This document shows positions 1 to 7,711 of a DNA stretch of 64,000 bases, in pieces. The stretch is from a bacterium. Its GTDB lineage: Bacteria; UBP15; UBA6099; JAJRTR01. The DNA lies in NCBI GenBank assembly GCA_024278215.1, contig JAJRTR010000052.1, positions 1 to 64,000 of the forward strand, read 5' to 3'. The stretch's first letter is position 1, and each line of letters begins with the position of its first letter. The notes under the pieces are model-generated. The model had not been told where the DNA came from. It saw nothing but the letters and a program-made list of their open reading frames with translations, and ran no database searches. A program made the position numbers and the translations under genes.

Positions 1-179
1 CAATACAGGATATCATCGACATGCCTGACCGTCTGATCGATTTATTCATCCAGCTGTGCCTGCAGAACAACGGAAGCCTTTCAGCCAGAAAAAGATCTTC
101 TCATTTTGATTTCCTTACTGACGAAGAACTCGCGGCCATGGAGCAAGCTGTTAAAGACGGCTACAACCGACCAACTTAA
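1..179 (+). CDS. Fic family protein, C-terminal end (partial)
   Basis: Only the last 58 codons are present, read from base 3 to the TAA at 177-179. The peptide contains DMPDRLIDLFIQLCLQNNG followed by a basic stretch and FLTDEELAAMEQAV. This matches the helical/winged-helix tail that follows the AMPylating Fic core in many stand-alone Fic (DOC) proteins. The catalytic HPFxxGNGR motif would lie upstream of the window and cannot be checked. The gene is followed at once by the remains of an IS21-like element, so it may sit at the edge of a mobile or toxin-antitoxin-like locus. The family call rests on a short tail only. Confidence 0.6.
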   Translation, partial: IQDIIDMPDRLIDLFIQLCLQNNGSLSARKRSSHFDFLTDEELAAMEQAVKDGYNRPT

Positions 180-326
180 TAGATAGCCTGAATAGTGTAG
201 AGCTTTGTTCCATATTGTTTCTGGCTGATGGTGACATCGAATTAAGCCTCACGTATGGTTTCAAGGTCGTTGGCAAAGCGCTGGGCAAACTGCCTCGATG
301 AATCCATTTCAAAACGCAATCCAAAA

Positions 327-605
327 TCACGGGGACACACGCTTGAGCGCCACAAACAACTCCCGGGAAAAAACATTCTTCAGGCTGCCGTCATCTTCGA
401 AAATCGAATACCCCTCGACCTCCTTCATACGTCGAATCTCACCAATCTGACTCATTATCAGCATCCCCTTTCGCACCTCCTGACGTTGGTTATTTGACAT
501 AAATAGCTTCCAACATCAGGGGCATAATCATCCCCTCCCGGAAATCGTCTCCAGGGGGGTCAATTTTAACGCCGGTAGGGGGTCATTTTAACGCGCCGTT
601 TGACA
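327..605 (-). mobile_element. IS21-family element end with truncated istA start (remnant)
   Basis: Read on the minus strand from 605, the sequence begins TGTCAAACGGCGCG and then shows two imperfect direct repeats (554-572 and 577-596) of the type GGGGTCAATTTTAACGC. This layout is typical of the multiple terminal repeats of IS21 elements. An AGGAGG-like site then precedes a 45-codon frame (464-327) starting MLIMSQIGEIRRMKEVEGYS, which resembles an IstA N-terminus but leaves the family after about 20 residues and stops. No istB or second end is visible. Bases 180-326 hold no gene I can support. The element end lies about 50 bases from tRNA-Ala. Confidence 0.45.
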
Positions 606-652
606 CTTGTAGCCAAATTGAAAAAAGCCCGTTGTTATGGACTTTTCCCTTA

Positions 653-725
653 TGGAGCTAACGGGGATCGAACCCGTGACCTTTTGACTGCCAGTCAAAC
701 GCGCTCCCAGCTGCGCCATAGCCCC
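653..725 (-). tRNA. tRNA-Ala (anticodon GGC)
   Basis: On the minus strand the sequence GGGGCTATGGCGCAGC starts at 725 and folds as a full cloverleaf of 73 bases. The acceptor stem GGGGCTA/TAGCTCC has one G-U pair. The anticodon stem-loop TTTGA-CTGGCAG-TCAAA carries GGC, and the T arm ACGGG-TTCGATC-CCCGT is perfect. The discriminator base is A at 653 and the 3' CCA is not encoded. Confidence 0.95.
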
Positions 726-816
726 GAATCACCCAAATTATATGTAAGATGCTGTAAAAGTAAAGGGCTTTGTAAGATTTAGTGGCCGGATTTCTTTGTG
801 AGGAATCCGGGCTATG

Positions 817-863
817 GACAATTGCAGCCGCCCGCAGCGGAATCAGAATTTTGCAATTGGCTC
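817..863. repeat. Repeat family C, right half (copy C1)
   Basis: The segment runs from CAATTGCAGCCGCCCGCAG to TTTTGCAATTGGCTC. It is nearly the same as the right part of the full copy at 41175-41352 and as 61205-61251. It lies just downstream of the PQQ/TPR gene stop. Confidence 0.7.
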
Positions 864-894
864 GGTCAACAATATTGTTTTTTCGCGGTATAGG

Positions 895-3255
895 TCAGCG
901 CTTGATGTAGCTTTCCGCTTTTGCGAGGGCTTTTTTTGCGACCTCCAGGTCAGGCACGAGCGCCAGTTCGCTGCGGAAATGTTCCGCGGCCTCCTCGAAA
1001 CGACCTGTTTTCATAAGCATTAAGCCGTACTCGTAGTTCAGCATTTCCGCGCCGGGATTAAGTTTGAGCGCTTTGCGGAAATGTTTTTCGGCATCTTTGA
1101 AGTGGTGTTTGACGGTAAGGTAAACAGCATAGTTCCTGTGATAAACGGCGTCTTTGGGGGCTGATTCGAGGGCGGATTCGAGATATTTTTTCGCGTCGTT
1201 CAAGCGCCTGCCGTTTTTTGCGAACAGGTACCCGATGTAGGAGAGTGTTTCGGGGTCGTCTGCGGCGAGCTGTTCGAGAGGTTCGAGTGTCTGCATGCTG
1301 CGTGTGATGTAGTCGACAAGATTGAGAAACTGCGCGGTTGCCAGGGTCGCGGGGATGCGGAATTGTGATTCCGACTGTAGTATCAGGTAAGAGTCCTCGC
1401 CGAATTTTTCTATGATTTCCGTTTCTGTCGGGGACGGTTTCAAATTCGGGTTTTCGAGTGTTCTCTGGTGGAAACTCTTCAGGATTTCGAGTTCCTCGTC
1501 GGAAGGCATAGCGGCCATGTAATCTTTCAACAGGGCGATGCCGTCCCAGTATCTGCCTGAAAGCCCGAGGGCATTGCCGTAGAAAAAGACAGAGCCGGTG
1601 GTGAGAATGCGAGGGAAGGAAGAGACAAGTTTTTTCTCGCCGCGCGGGTGCAAATCGGGTTTGAGGTCAATCGATTTAAAAAGAGTGATCGCTTCTTTGT
1701 AGCGGCCGAGTTTGCAGAGAAGTTTGCCTCTTATGAGATATGCGATGTCGGAATCGGGGAAAAACCGGATCATTTCTTTGGAGAGGGCAAGGGCATGAGC
1801 GCGGTCGTCGCTCATGTAGAATGCACTGAGCAGCAGCGCGTGCATGTCCGGCCCCATAAACCCGTGATTGAAAGATTCTTTAATCACATCCGCCGCTTTA
1901 TCGAACTCGCGCCTGCCCAGGTAAAGCTCCGCGAGCCCAACGTATGCCATCGCGTTGGTGGGTCTGATTTCCTTGATGCGCTTGTAATACGTAATTATCA
2001 TATCACTCTGTGTTTTCGGGTCGAGCGACATGATCTTGAGGTAGTAGTTACCCGAAAGGTTGGCGATTATATCCGGGTTCCGCGGGTCGATATGCAACGC
2101 AGCCTCGAGTTCGCTGATTGCGTCATCTATGTGTCCGGTGGTCGAGAAGGCCATGCCGAGGAACAGGTGTCCTACGGACGAATCGGGCCACAGGGAAACC
2201 ACCTCTCTCATCCCCGCTATCGCAGCTTTAAAGCTTTTCGTGTCCCAGGCGCTTATCGCTTTTTCGAGCGCCCAGTTCTCCGTACTGTCACTTTCCACGG
2301 GTGTTGTTTCGCCGTCGAGGCTCAACTCCGAGGGGAATAGTTGCAATCCTATTCTGGTAAAATGAGAAGGCCCGGTGATATATGCGTTTCCTTTATATGT
2401 GTACATCACAGCATTATTGTAGTTGTTTATATTCTGCGGCATCTCATCCCAGAAACGCATGTCTATCAGATCGGACATGGGAACCGTTTCGTCTTCCTTG
2501 CCGGTCTTGATGTCGATGACATGCAGCATGGCGTCCGTGGAGACGACCAGGAGCCTGTCCTTGACAACCGAAGCGGTTTCGACCAATTCGCTGCCCACGT
2601 CGCATGTCCATCGAGGTTCGCTTCCGGGGGGCGGCCACACGGGTGCCTGAGGTGCTTCCTTCGGCGGGTAGAACAGGACCTGTGAACCCTTGAATTCGAT
2701 TCTCGAACCTTTGCCGAGAATGTCCGGAGCAAACCCGGCCCTGACTGGTTTATCGAGTTCGTAGAACTCTCCCGGCACGCCGCTGTCGCCGATGGGAAAC
2801 TCTTTTCCACCAAGGGCGTATACTTCATAATCGCCCGCGCTGTATTGTATCGCCAGCTTATCCCCATCCGTCGATGCAAGCACTTTCTCAAAGGAAGGTT
2901 CTTTGAGCCTGATAGACCACTTTCTCTTCTTTTCTTTTATATCCAGCACGTGGAAAATGTTGTCGGAGAACGCGACGATCCGGGTATCGTCCAGAATATA
3001 TAGTTCGACCGGACTGTAGAATTTGAATTTCCAGTAACTTTCACCACTTTCGAGGTCCACAAAATGCAGGGTATTTTCGCTACTCTCCAAAACAGCCATA
3101 TCACCAATGAAAGAAACAGACCCGCGGCGGACATCCGGCTTGATGCGATATGTCCATTCCTTCTTCGGATACACGGCAAGCGCCTGCTGCGCAGACATTG
3201 CCGTAAAAATGAAAATTGACAAAAATAAAAATCTCGGAAAGGCTTTTCTGTTCAT
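895..3255 (-). CDS. Exported PQQ-type beta-propeller plus TPR protein
   Basis: A 786-residue protein. Residues 1-27 form a signal peptide (basic MNRK, hydrophobic core, AQQALA before the likely cleavage site). Residues 30-290 have PQQ/quinoprotein-like blades with repeated HFVDLESG, HVLDIKEK and HVIDIKTG strands. The rest is TPR-like: a block at about 330-480 and a clear pair near the C-terminus (AEKHFRKALKLNPG, EEAAEHFRSELALVPD). It is probably a periplasmic scaffold or assembly protein; no catalytic residue was recognised. It stands alone, between tRNA-Ala and the phosphoglycerate mutase gene, so context does not define its partner. Confidence 0.8.
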   Translation of the reverse strand: MNRKAFPRFLFLSIFIFTAMSAQQALAVYPKKEWTYRIKPDVRRGSVSFIGDMAVLESSENTLHFVDLESGESYWKFKFYSPVELYILDDTRIVAFSDNIFHVLDIKEKKRKWSIRLKEPSFEKVLASTDGDKLAIQYSAGDYEVYALGGKEFPIGDSGVPGEFYELDKPVRAGFAPDILGKGSRIEFKGSQVLFYPPKEAPQAPVWPPPGSEPRWTCDVGSELVETASVVKDRLLVVSTDAMLHVIDIKTGKEDETVPMSDLIDMRFWDEMPQNINNYNNAVMYTYKGNAYITGPSHFTRIGLQLFPSELSLDGETTPVESDSTENWALEKAISAWDTKSFKAAIAGMREVVSLWPDSSVGHLFLGMAFSTTGHIDDAISELEAALHIDPRNPDIIANLSGNYYLKIMSLDPKTQSDMIITYYKRIKEIRPTNAMAYVGLAELYLGRREFDKAADVIKESFNHGFMGPDMHALLLSAFYMSDDRAHALALSKEMIRFFPDSDIAYLIRGKLLCKLGRYKEAITLFKSIDLKPDLHPRGEKKLVSSFPRILTTGSVFFYGNALGLSGRYWDGIALLKDYMAAMPSDEELEILKSFHQRTLENPNLKPSPTETEIIEKFGEDSYLILQSESQFRIPATLATAQFLNLVDYITRSMQTLEPLEQLAADDPETLSYIGYLFAKNGRRLNDAKKYLESALESAPKDAVYHRNYAVYLTVKHHFKDAEKHFRKALKLNPGAEMLNYEYGLMLMKTGRFEEAAEHFRSELALVPDLEVAKKALAKAESYIKR

Positions 3256-3380
3256 ATTCTATCCCGGCAGACATTATTATCGAACGTCATTATCGAATTG
3301 AAGAATAATACCAGAACTGATATGTAACTTCAATCTCTTACGGGTGCATGTCCCGGATGAGGTGTAGCCCCTTTAGTGCC

Positions 3381-3469
3381 AATACCGTTTGCTTCAGCAA
3401 CAATGATGCGCGAAAAACCTGTATTTATCGCGAATATTGATACCCATACCTTCTTGAGTAAACGGTATT
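3381..3469. mobile_element. MITE-like repeat family B (copy B1)
   Basis: An 89-base element with terminal inverted repeats AATACCGTTTGCTTCAG and (reverse) AATACCGTTTACTCAAG. It shares its interior, including GCGAATATTGATACCCATAC, with copy B2 at 25268-25357. A family E palindrome follows 7 bases later, as it does at B2. It fills the gap between two minus-strand genes. Confidence 0.75.
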
Positions 3470-3476
3470 GCGTTTA

Positions 3477-3500
3477 GTGCGCATATTACACCAATGCGGG
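3477..3500. repeat. REP-like palindrome family E (copy E1)
   Basis: GCGCATATTACACCAATGCG is an imperfect palindrome that differs by a few bases from the consensus CCGCATATTTCACCAATGCGG seen at 25366, 35842, 46461 and 61177. It lies 14 bases beyond the phosphoglycerate mutase stop codon, so it may act as a transcript end. Confidence 0.6.
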
Positions 3501-3513
3501 ATAGACACAATGC

Positions 3514-4728
3514 CTACGCGCCGAACTTGAGCAGCTTCAGCGCATTCGCCATCATGACAGGCAGCAGAGAGGTCGAAATCATGCGACCGAGCCCGCCCGC
3601 TGCGCATGCGTGTTCACCGAACTTTCGCACCCCGTCCGGGCGGCAGCAATTCGACCAGAGAAGCAGCGGGAGCGGATGCCAGCTGTGAGATTTCAGAAGC
3701 GCCGGTGTCGAGTGGTCGCCCGTGATGGCCACAACATCGGGTTTCAGGTTCATTATCGTTGGAATTATCGCGTCCGTTTCCTCGATTATGTGAACTTTTG
3801 CGTCGAAGTTTCCATCCTCGCCGTAACTGTCTGTTTTTTTCACATGGAAATAGAAATATTCGTGATTGTCGAAGCACTCTTTCAGCGTTGCGGCTTCGTC
3901 GCTGATGGAAGGACCCGGTTCGAGCACGTTCATGCCGATGAGGCGTGTGATGCCCTTGTAGTCGGGATAAACGGCGATGGAGGCGGCGCGCATTTTTGTG
4001 AAGTCGCCGAACTGCGGAATATCGGGCACATTGTCGAACCCGCGCATCAGTATATAATTCGCGGGCGTTTCGCCTTCGAGCCGTTCGGCGACAATCGAGA
4101 CGAATTTGTTCGCAAGTTGCGCGGTCAGCTCGGCCTCCGGGGCGGCGGCGACTGCTTCGAGCGGCGGTTTGCCCGTCTGTTGCGGATCGGTGTCTTTCAC
4201 CCGGCCGTCGAGCCCCTTGCCCCTGAAGATGACCGCGCAGCGATAGTCCATAACAGGTTTCACGAAAACCTCCACGCCGTCGATTTCTATGCTGCCGAGC
4301 TGTTCGCAGAGTTCGGCGTTTTTACTTGTGGGGATGCGGCCCGCGCGACGGTCGGTGACTATTCCGCCGCCATCAACAGTACAGAAGTTGCCGCGCGCGG
4401 CGACGTCGGTTTTTTCCATCGGGAACCCGATGCCGGCCGATGCGAGCACACCGCGCCCGATAGCATACTTAACAGGATTGTAGCCGAAAAGCGACAGGTG
4501 CGCCGGGCCGCTGCCGGGGGTGAAGCCCGGCGCGATGGGGTCGAGAAGCCCACATGCCGCTTCGGCGGCCAGCGCGTCCATATTCGGGGTTCGCGCCGCC
4601 TCCAGCTCGGTGCCGACGCCGGGTGTCGTTTCCAGTCCTCCCAGACCGTCCATTACCAGCAGGAAGACTTTCTTTTCATTCTCCACCGACAGCTTGTTTA
4701 TCATTTCAATGTAATCCTGCATTTTCAT
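3514..4728 (-). CDS. apgM: 2,3-bisphosphoglycerate-independent phosphoglycerate mutase, archaeal type
   Basis: Interconverts 3- and 2-phosphoglycerate in glycolysis/gluconeogenesis. The 404-residue product is in the usual range of the archaeal-type (apgM) family of the alkaline phosphatase superfamily. Visible signs are the metal-binding VMDGLGG near residue 27, the nucleophile serine in TPGSGPAHLSLFGYNP (about S73), ITGDHSTP at 337 and HSWHP at 348. The start is ATG 4728, preceded by GAAAGGG. The reading frame is open 21 codons further, but those bases derive from a dispersed repeat (4745-4795) and are unlikely to be translated. Such enzymes also occur in some bacteria, so the type alone does not prove transfer. 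Confidence 0.92.
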   Translation of the reverse strand: MKMQDYIEMINKLSVENEKKVFLLVMDGLGGLETTPGVGTELEAARTPNMDALAAEAACGLLDPIAPGFTPGSGPAHLSLFGYNPVKYAIGRGVLASAGIGFPMEKTDVAARGNFCTVDGGGIVTDRRAGRIPTSKNAELCEQLGSIEIDGVEVFVKPVMDYRCAVIFRGKGLDGRVKDTDPQQTGKPPLEAVAAAPEAELTAQLANKFVSIVAERLEGETPANYILMRGFDNVPDIPQFGDFTKMRAASIAVYPDYKGITRLIGMNVLEPGPSISDEAATLKECFDNHEYFYFHVKKTDSYGEDGNFDAKVHIIEETDAIIPTIMNLKPDVVAITGDHSTPALLKSHSWHPLPLLLWSNCCRPDGVRKFGEHACAAGGLGRMISTSLLPVMMANALKLLKFGA

Positions 4729-4744
4729 CAACCCTTTCTTTTTG

Positions 4745-4795
4745 GAGTCGCTTGCAAAACTCTGTTCTGCTGCCGACCTCGCTGCGAACAAACTT
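4745..4795. repeat. Repeat family C fragment at the apgM 5' end
   Basis: TCGCTTGCAAAACTCTGTTC and CGACCTCGCTGCGAAC resemble parts of family C (compare CGACCTCGCTACGAAC at 34641 and GCCGCTTGCAAAAGTCTGTT at 18873). It creates an open extension of the apgM frame and probably supplies the leader region. Confidence 0.5.
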
Positions 4796-4817
4796 TTACA
4801 TGTGGCTCTATAGTATT

Positions 4818-6140
4818 TTAATCTGTATCCGTTTTATTCTTCATGCCATAACCGCCCTGCCCCGCCCTCCGGTATAAAGGGCTGAGGCGCAGAATGCTTT
4901 CCACCGCGCCGACAGGTGGATCGAACATCTTGAGCGGTGTCGAGCGCAGAGTATTGCGGAGCATCGCCACATCATCCGGGCTGAAACCGCCCGCCAGCCC
5001 CAGCAGGAAGAAATACACCGGTGCCGCCGCCAACATCCAGACAAGGAAAACCGGCCCGTCCGCCGGCAAGACACCCACCGCGAAAGCAGAAACAACCGCT
5101 GCCGCTCCCGGCGCGGCGAAGTATGACACTTTGAACTTCAGCCCGGCATCCTTCCTCACATAATACAACAGTATCAACAGTCCGCACAACATTGAAACAT
5201 CGAAACCCGCCGCAACCGCATAAATACTGCCCGTAAACCGCCCGGCCCCGGCGATCAGTCCCGCTTCGAGCACAAGCACAATCATCAACGCCGCCGCGGG
5301 TATCCCGGGCTTATCTATTCCCATCAGCAGGTTGGCGCACAGCATTATCAACATACTCATGCTCATGCCGAATGCGAGAATTACCGTCAGCGTACCAATC
5401 GCATCCGCCGGAAATGCCGGCCCGCTGAAAAACTCGACTATCTGCCCTGAAAACGCCAGATACACAGTTAATATGAAACCTATCACTATCCCCGCGTATT
5501 TAATTGAAAGATCGTAATAATGCTGCATCAGGTTTTTTCTATTCTGTTTATGGGCTTCGGAAATCGCGGGCAACAGCGCGTAAATCATTCCCACGATAAG
5601 CATCGGGGCCATCGCATAAGTGTAGCCGCTGCTGAAGTAGCCTGCCTGGAGGGCGTTTTCATCGGCGGTCTGACCGAAGAAATGAAAAGTGTGGGCCATG
5701 TTGGACACCATCGGCGTCGGGACAAAAGCCATAATCGTTCCGCCCAGCATCGTCACGGCGGCCAGACGACCGAAAGAAAGCAGTCTGCGCATGTTCTCCG
5801 GCCTGCACCGCCGCCATGCGAACAATGTTTTGACCTTGATGTCCGCACGGTTGACGACAGCCAGTGAAAACAGGTACTGCAATATTGCCGCGACAGCGAC
5901 ACCCGCCGCGCCCGCGAGTACTCCCGCGTCGCCGCCCGCGGTTTCAGGATGCGTTCTCACAACATACACCACCAGTAATGTCGACGAAATCAGCATAGCG
6001 GAAGGGAACGCGAGATTGCACACAGCCAGCATGTCCAGCCGCTGCACACCACCCAGGATGCCGAACATCGCAAAATACATCTGGCGTCCCATAACCGCCG
6101 CGACCATCAGCCAGCCGAGCCTCACCGTCAGCGAATCCAT
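4818..6140 (-). CDS. Oligosaccharide flippase, C-terminal part (frameshifted from its N-terminus)
   Basis: About 440 codons with roughly ten membrane segments, for example MVSNMAHTFHFFGQ followed by YTYAMAPMLIVGMIYALLPA. It matches the polysaccharide/oligosaccharide flippase (MATE/MOP) superfamily, which moves lipid-linked sugars across the inner membrane. The first membrane helices are missing here and lie in another frame at 6128-6523. The two reading frames overlap at 6128-6140 (ATG of this part, TGA of the other), so a one-base indel or sequencing error is the simplest reading. Translational coupling of two polypeptides is the alternative. Joined, the product would be about 568 residues, normal for a flippase. 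Confidence 0.75.
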   Translation of the reverse strand: MDSLTVRLGWLMVAAVMGRQMYFAMFGILGGVQRLDMLAVCNLAFPSAMLISSTLLVVYVVRTHPETAGGDAGVLAGAAGVAVAAILQYLFSLAVVNRADIKVKTLFAWRRCRPENMRRLLSFGRLAAVTMLGGTIMAFVPTPMVSNMAHTFHFFGQTADENALQAGYFSSGYTYAMAPMLIVGMIYALLPAISEAHKQNRKNLMQHYYDLSIKYAGIVIGFILTVYLAFSGQIVEFFSGPAFPADAIGTLTVILAFGMSMSMLIMLCANLLMGIDKPGIPAAALMIVLVLEAGLIAGAGRFTGSIYAVAAGFDVSMLCGLLILLYYVRKDAGLKFKVSYFAAPGAAAVVSAFAVGVLPADGPVFLVWMLAAAPVYFFLLGLAGGFSPDDVAMLRNTLRSTPLKMFDPPVGAVESILRLSPLYRRAGQGGYGMKNKTDTD

Positions 6141-6523
6141 TCGCCCACCAAAATCCCGAGACACACAACCGCCACGGCCAGGAAGACGACGCCCAATGTG
6201 AAGTGGAGTCTTGTGCCCTCGGCCATGACAAGCTCCGCCTCGGCGGGAGCCAATTGATGATCCCGCGAGATGAAAGCCGCCATCGCCTGCGGCACACCGA
6301 ATGAAACCGCTGTCGAAAGTATCCAGAAAACGTCGATGAACGGCTTTGCAATGCCGTATCCGCCAGGCCCGAGAAGCCGCTGCATCAGAATCGTCCACAC
6401 GAATGACAACATGCCCGATACGACAGTGGCCATCATTGTCGCCGAACTGCCCGCGACAAATCGACCTACCTTATCTTCGTCGCTATCGCCGCGTTTGAAA
6501 ACTGATGATGATTTTCCGCTCAT
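6128..6523 (-). CDS. Oligosaccharide flippase, N-terminal part (frameshift fragment)
   Basis: A 131-residue piece starting MSGKSSSVFKRGDSDEDKV. It has the signature first helix of flippases (VGRFVAGSSATMMATVVSG), then RLLGPGGYGIA and GVPQAMAAFISRDH, which are typical loop motifs of the family. It ends at TGA 6128-6130, where the continuation is in a different frame (see 4818-6140). There is no strong Shine-Dalgarno site. Taken with the next part this is one gene with a probable one-base frameshift near 6130-6145. Confidence 0.75.
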   Translation of the reverse strand: MSGKSSSVFKRGDSDEDKVGRFVAGSSATMMATVVSGMLSFVWTILMQRLLGPGGYGIAKPFIDVFWILSTAVSFGVPQAMAAFISRDHQLAPAEAELVMAEGTRLHFTLGVVFLAVAVVCLGILVGEWIR

Positions 6524-6692
6524 AATCCGATGTAAAAGGATAACACATCACGGGCAGCTATGGAACAATGCGCACAATGAATGTCTTCAACCGCGCAGTG
6601 TCCGACCGCGCAGAGCACATTTGTTATTCCTCACCGATTTTACTATATTTCTTTGCAGACCCGAGTCGACAGAATCATCCGGAGGCGGCATC

Positions 6693-7283
6693 ATGAAAAG
6701 CGAAGTGGTAATACTTAAAGAAGGATACATCGAGGTTCTCGGTGATGGTCGCCTGCGCGCCGATGCGACAATATCTCTGATAAAAGGTCCGCGGAATATC
6801 GTCGTCGACACCGGCAATCCCGCATCGGGACAGGCACTATCAGCCGCTCTCGGCGACATGCGTCTTGCGCCCGGCGACATCGACTTCGTTGTCTGCACAC
6901 ACGGCCACACAGACCATACCGGCAACAACGGACTCTTTCCACACGCGACATTTATTGTCGGGCGCGACATCTCGAAAGGCGACATTTTCCGGACTCATGA
7001 TTTCGAGTCGAGACCGCTGAAACTGTGCGAATACGTCGAGGTTATACCGACGGCGGGACACACGAAATATGATGTCTCCGTTAAAGTGGAAACAGCGGAA
7101 GGACTTGTTTATATTGTCGGAGACCTGATCTTCACCAGGCCGGGAAGAGCCGGCGACGAACTATGGTGCTCCTTCGCCGAATTCCCCGAAACGCAGGCGG
7201 CGAACCGCAGGGCGGCACTCGCCCGGGCCGACTACATCGTGCCGGGACATGCAGGCATTTTCAAAGTTTCCGGACAGTGCTGA
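6693..7283 (+). CDS. Metallo-beta-lactamase-fold hydrolase (MBLAC1-like)
   Basis: A 196-residue zinc hydrolase. The zinc-binding motif THGHTDHTGN is at 69-78, with further ligands H123 (AGHTKYD), D144 (VGDLIF) and H186 (PGHAG). The short form, without extra domains, resembles MBLAC1-type proteins rather than beta-lactamases or glyoxalase II, but the substrate cannot be deduced. GGAGG at 6681-6685 sets the ATG at 6693. The frame is open upstream, but that part is not coding-like. It is divergent from the flippase gene and followed by repeats. Confidence 0.85.
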   Translation: MKSEVVILKEGYIEVLGDGRLRADATISLIKGPRNIVVDTGNPASGQALSAALGDMRLAPGDIDFVVCTHGHTDHTGNNGLFPHATFIVGRDISKGDIFRTHDFESRPLKLCEYVEVIPTAGHTKYDVSVKVETAEGLVYIVGDLIFTRPGRAGDELWCSFAEFPETQAANRRAALARADYIVPGHAGIFKVSGQC

Positions 7284-7367
7284 GGAAACGTGCTTGTGGT
7301 GGTTCACAGTTTGTAACGGATATTCTCCCCGAACGAACAGGGTGAAATCGGAAATATGCTGATAAAT

Positions 7368-7493
7368 GAGCCAATTGCAAAATTATGTTCGTAGCGAGGT
7401 CGAGCGAGATTGTTCAGAGCAAGGCGGAGGTGTAAAATCCTCGCAGGCGTACTTGTGGTGTACGTCGAGGACGATTTTGCGCCGACAACGCAG
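7368..7493. repeat. Repeat family C, left part (copy C2)
   Basis: Starts GAGCCAATTGCAAAATTATG, continues with GCGAGGTCGAGCGAGATTG and ends near GCGCCGACAACGCAGC. It is closely similar to the left 120 bases of C4 (41175) and, inverted, to C3 (34559). It is cut off by family A sequence, so one element has inserted in or recombined with the other. Confidence 0.7.
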
Positions 7494-7706
7494 CTAAGGT
7501 AGCGGCATGTCAACAAAGAAAAGATGTAAGATGGGGCAGCGTAAAAACAAGGGCGGGGTACGGTGCCCCCGCCCTACACCTTCATGCGACATTACAAGCC
7601 TGACGTGACAGTAGTAGTAGAATTTATGGGGATACGATCCGGAATTAAAGGTTCAAATTTCAGTCATGCCCCCAAAATTCTCACAACATATTGAAAAACA
7701 CACAAG
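7494..7706. mobile_element. MITE-like repeat family A (copy A1, one end missing)
   Basis: Inverted relative to A2-A4. It contains CAACAAAGAAAAGATGTAAG, CAAGCCTGACGTGACAGTAG and the terminal TTGAAAAACACACAAG. The opposite terminus is lost at the junction with family C. There is no coding capacity. With C2 it fills the 428-base gap between the metallo-hydrolase and the copper ATPase. Confidence 0.7.
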
Positions 7707-7711
7707 TTTAG

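Noticed and set aside
3610-4821. 403-codon open frame on the plus strand
   Set aside because: It is exactly antisense to apgM, has no family signal and His/Arg/Val-rich shadow composition.
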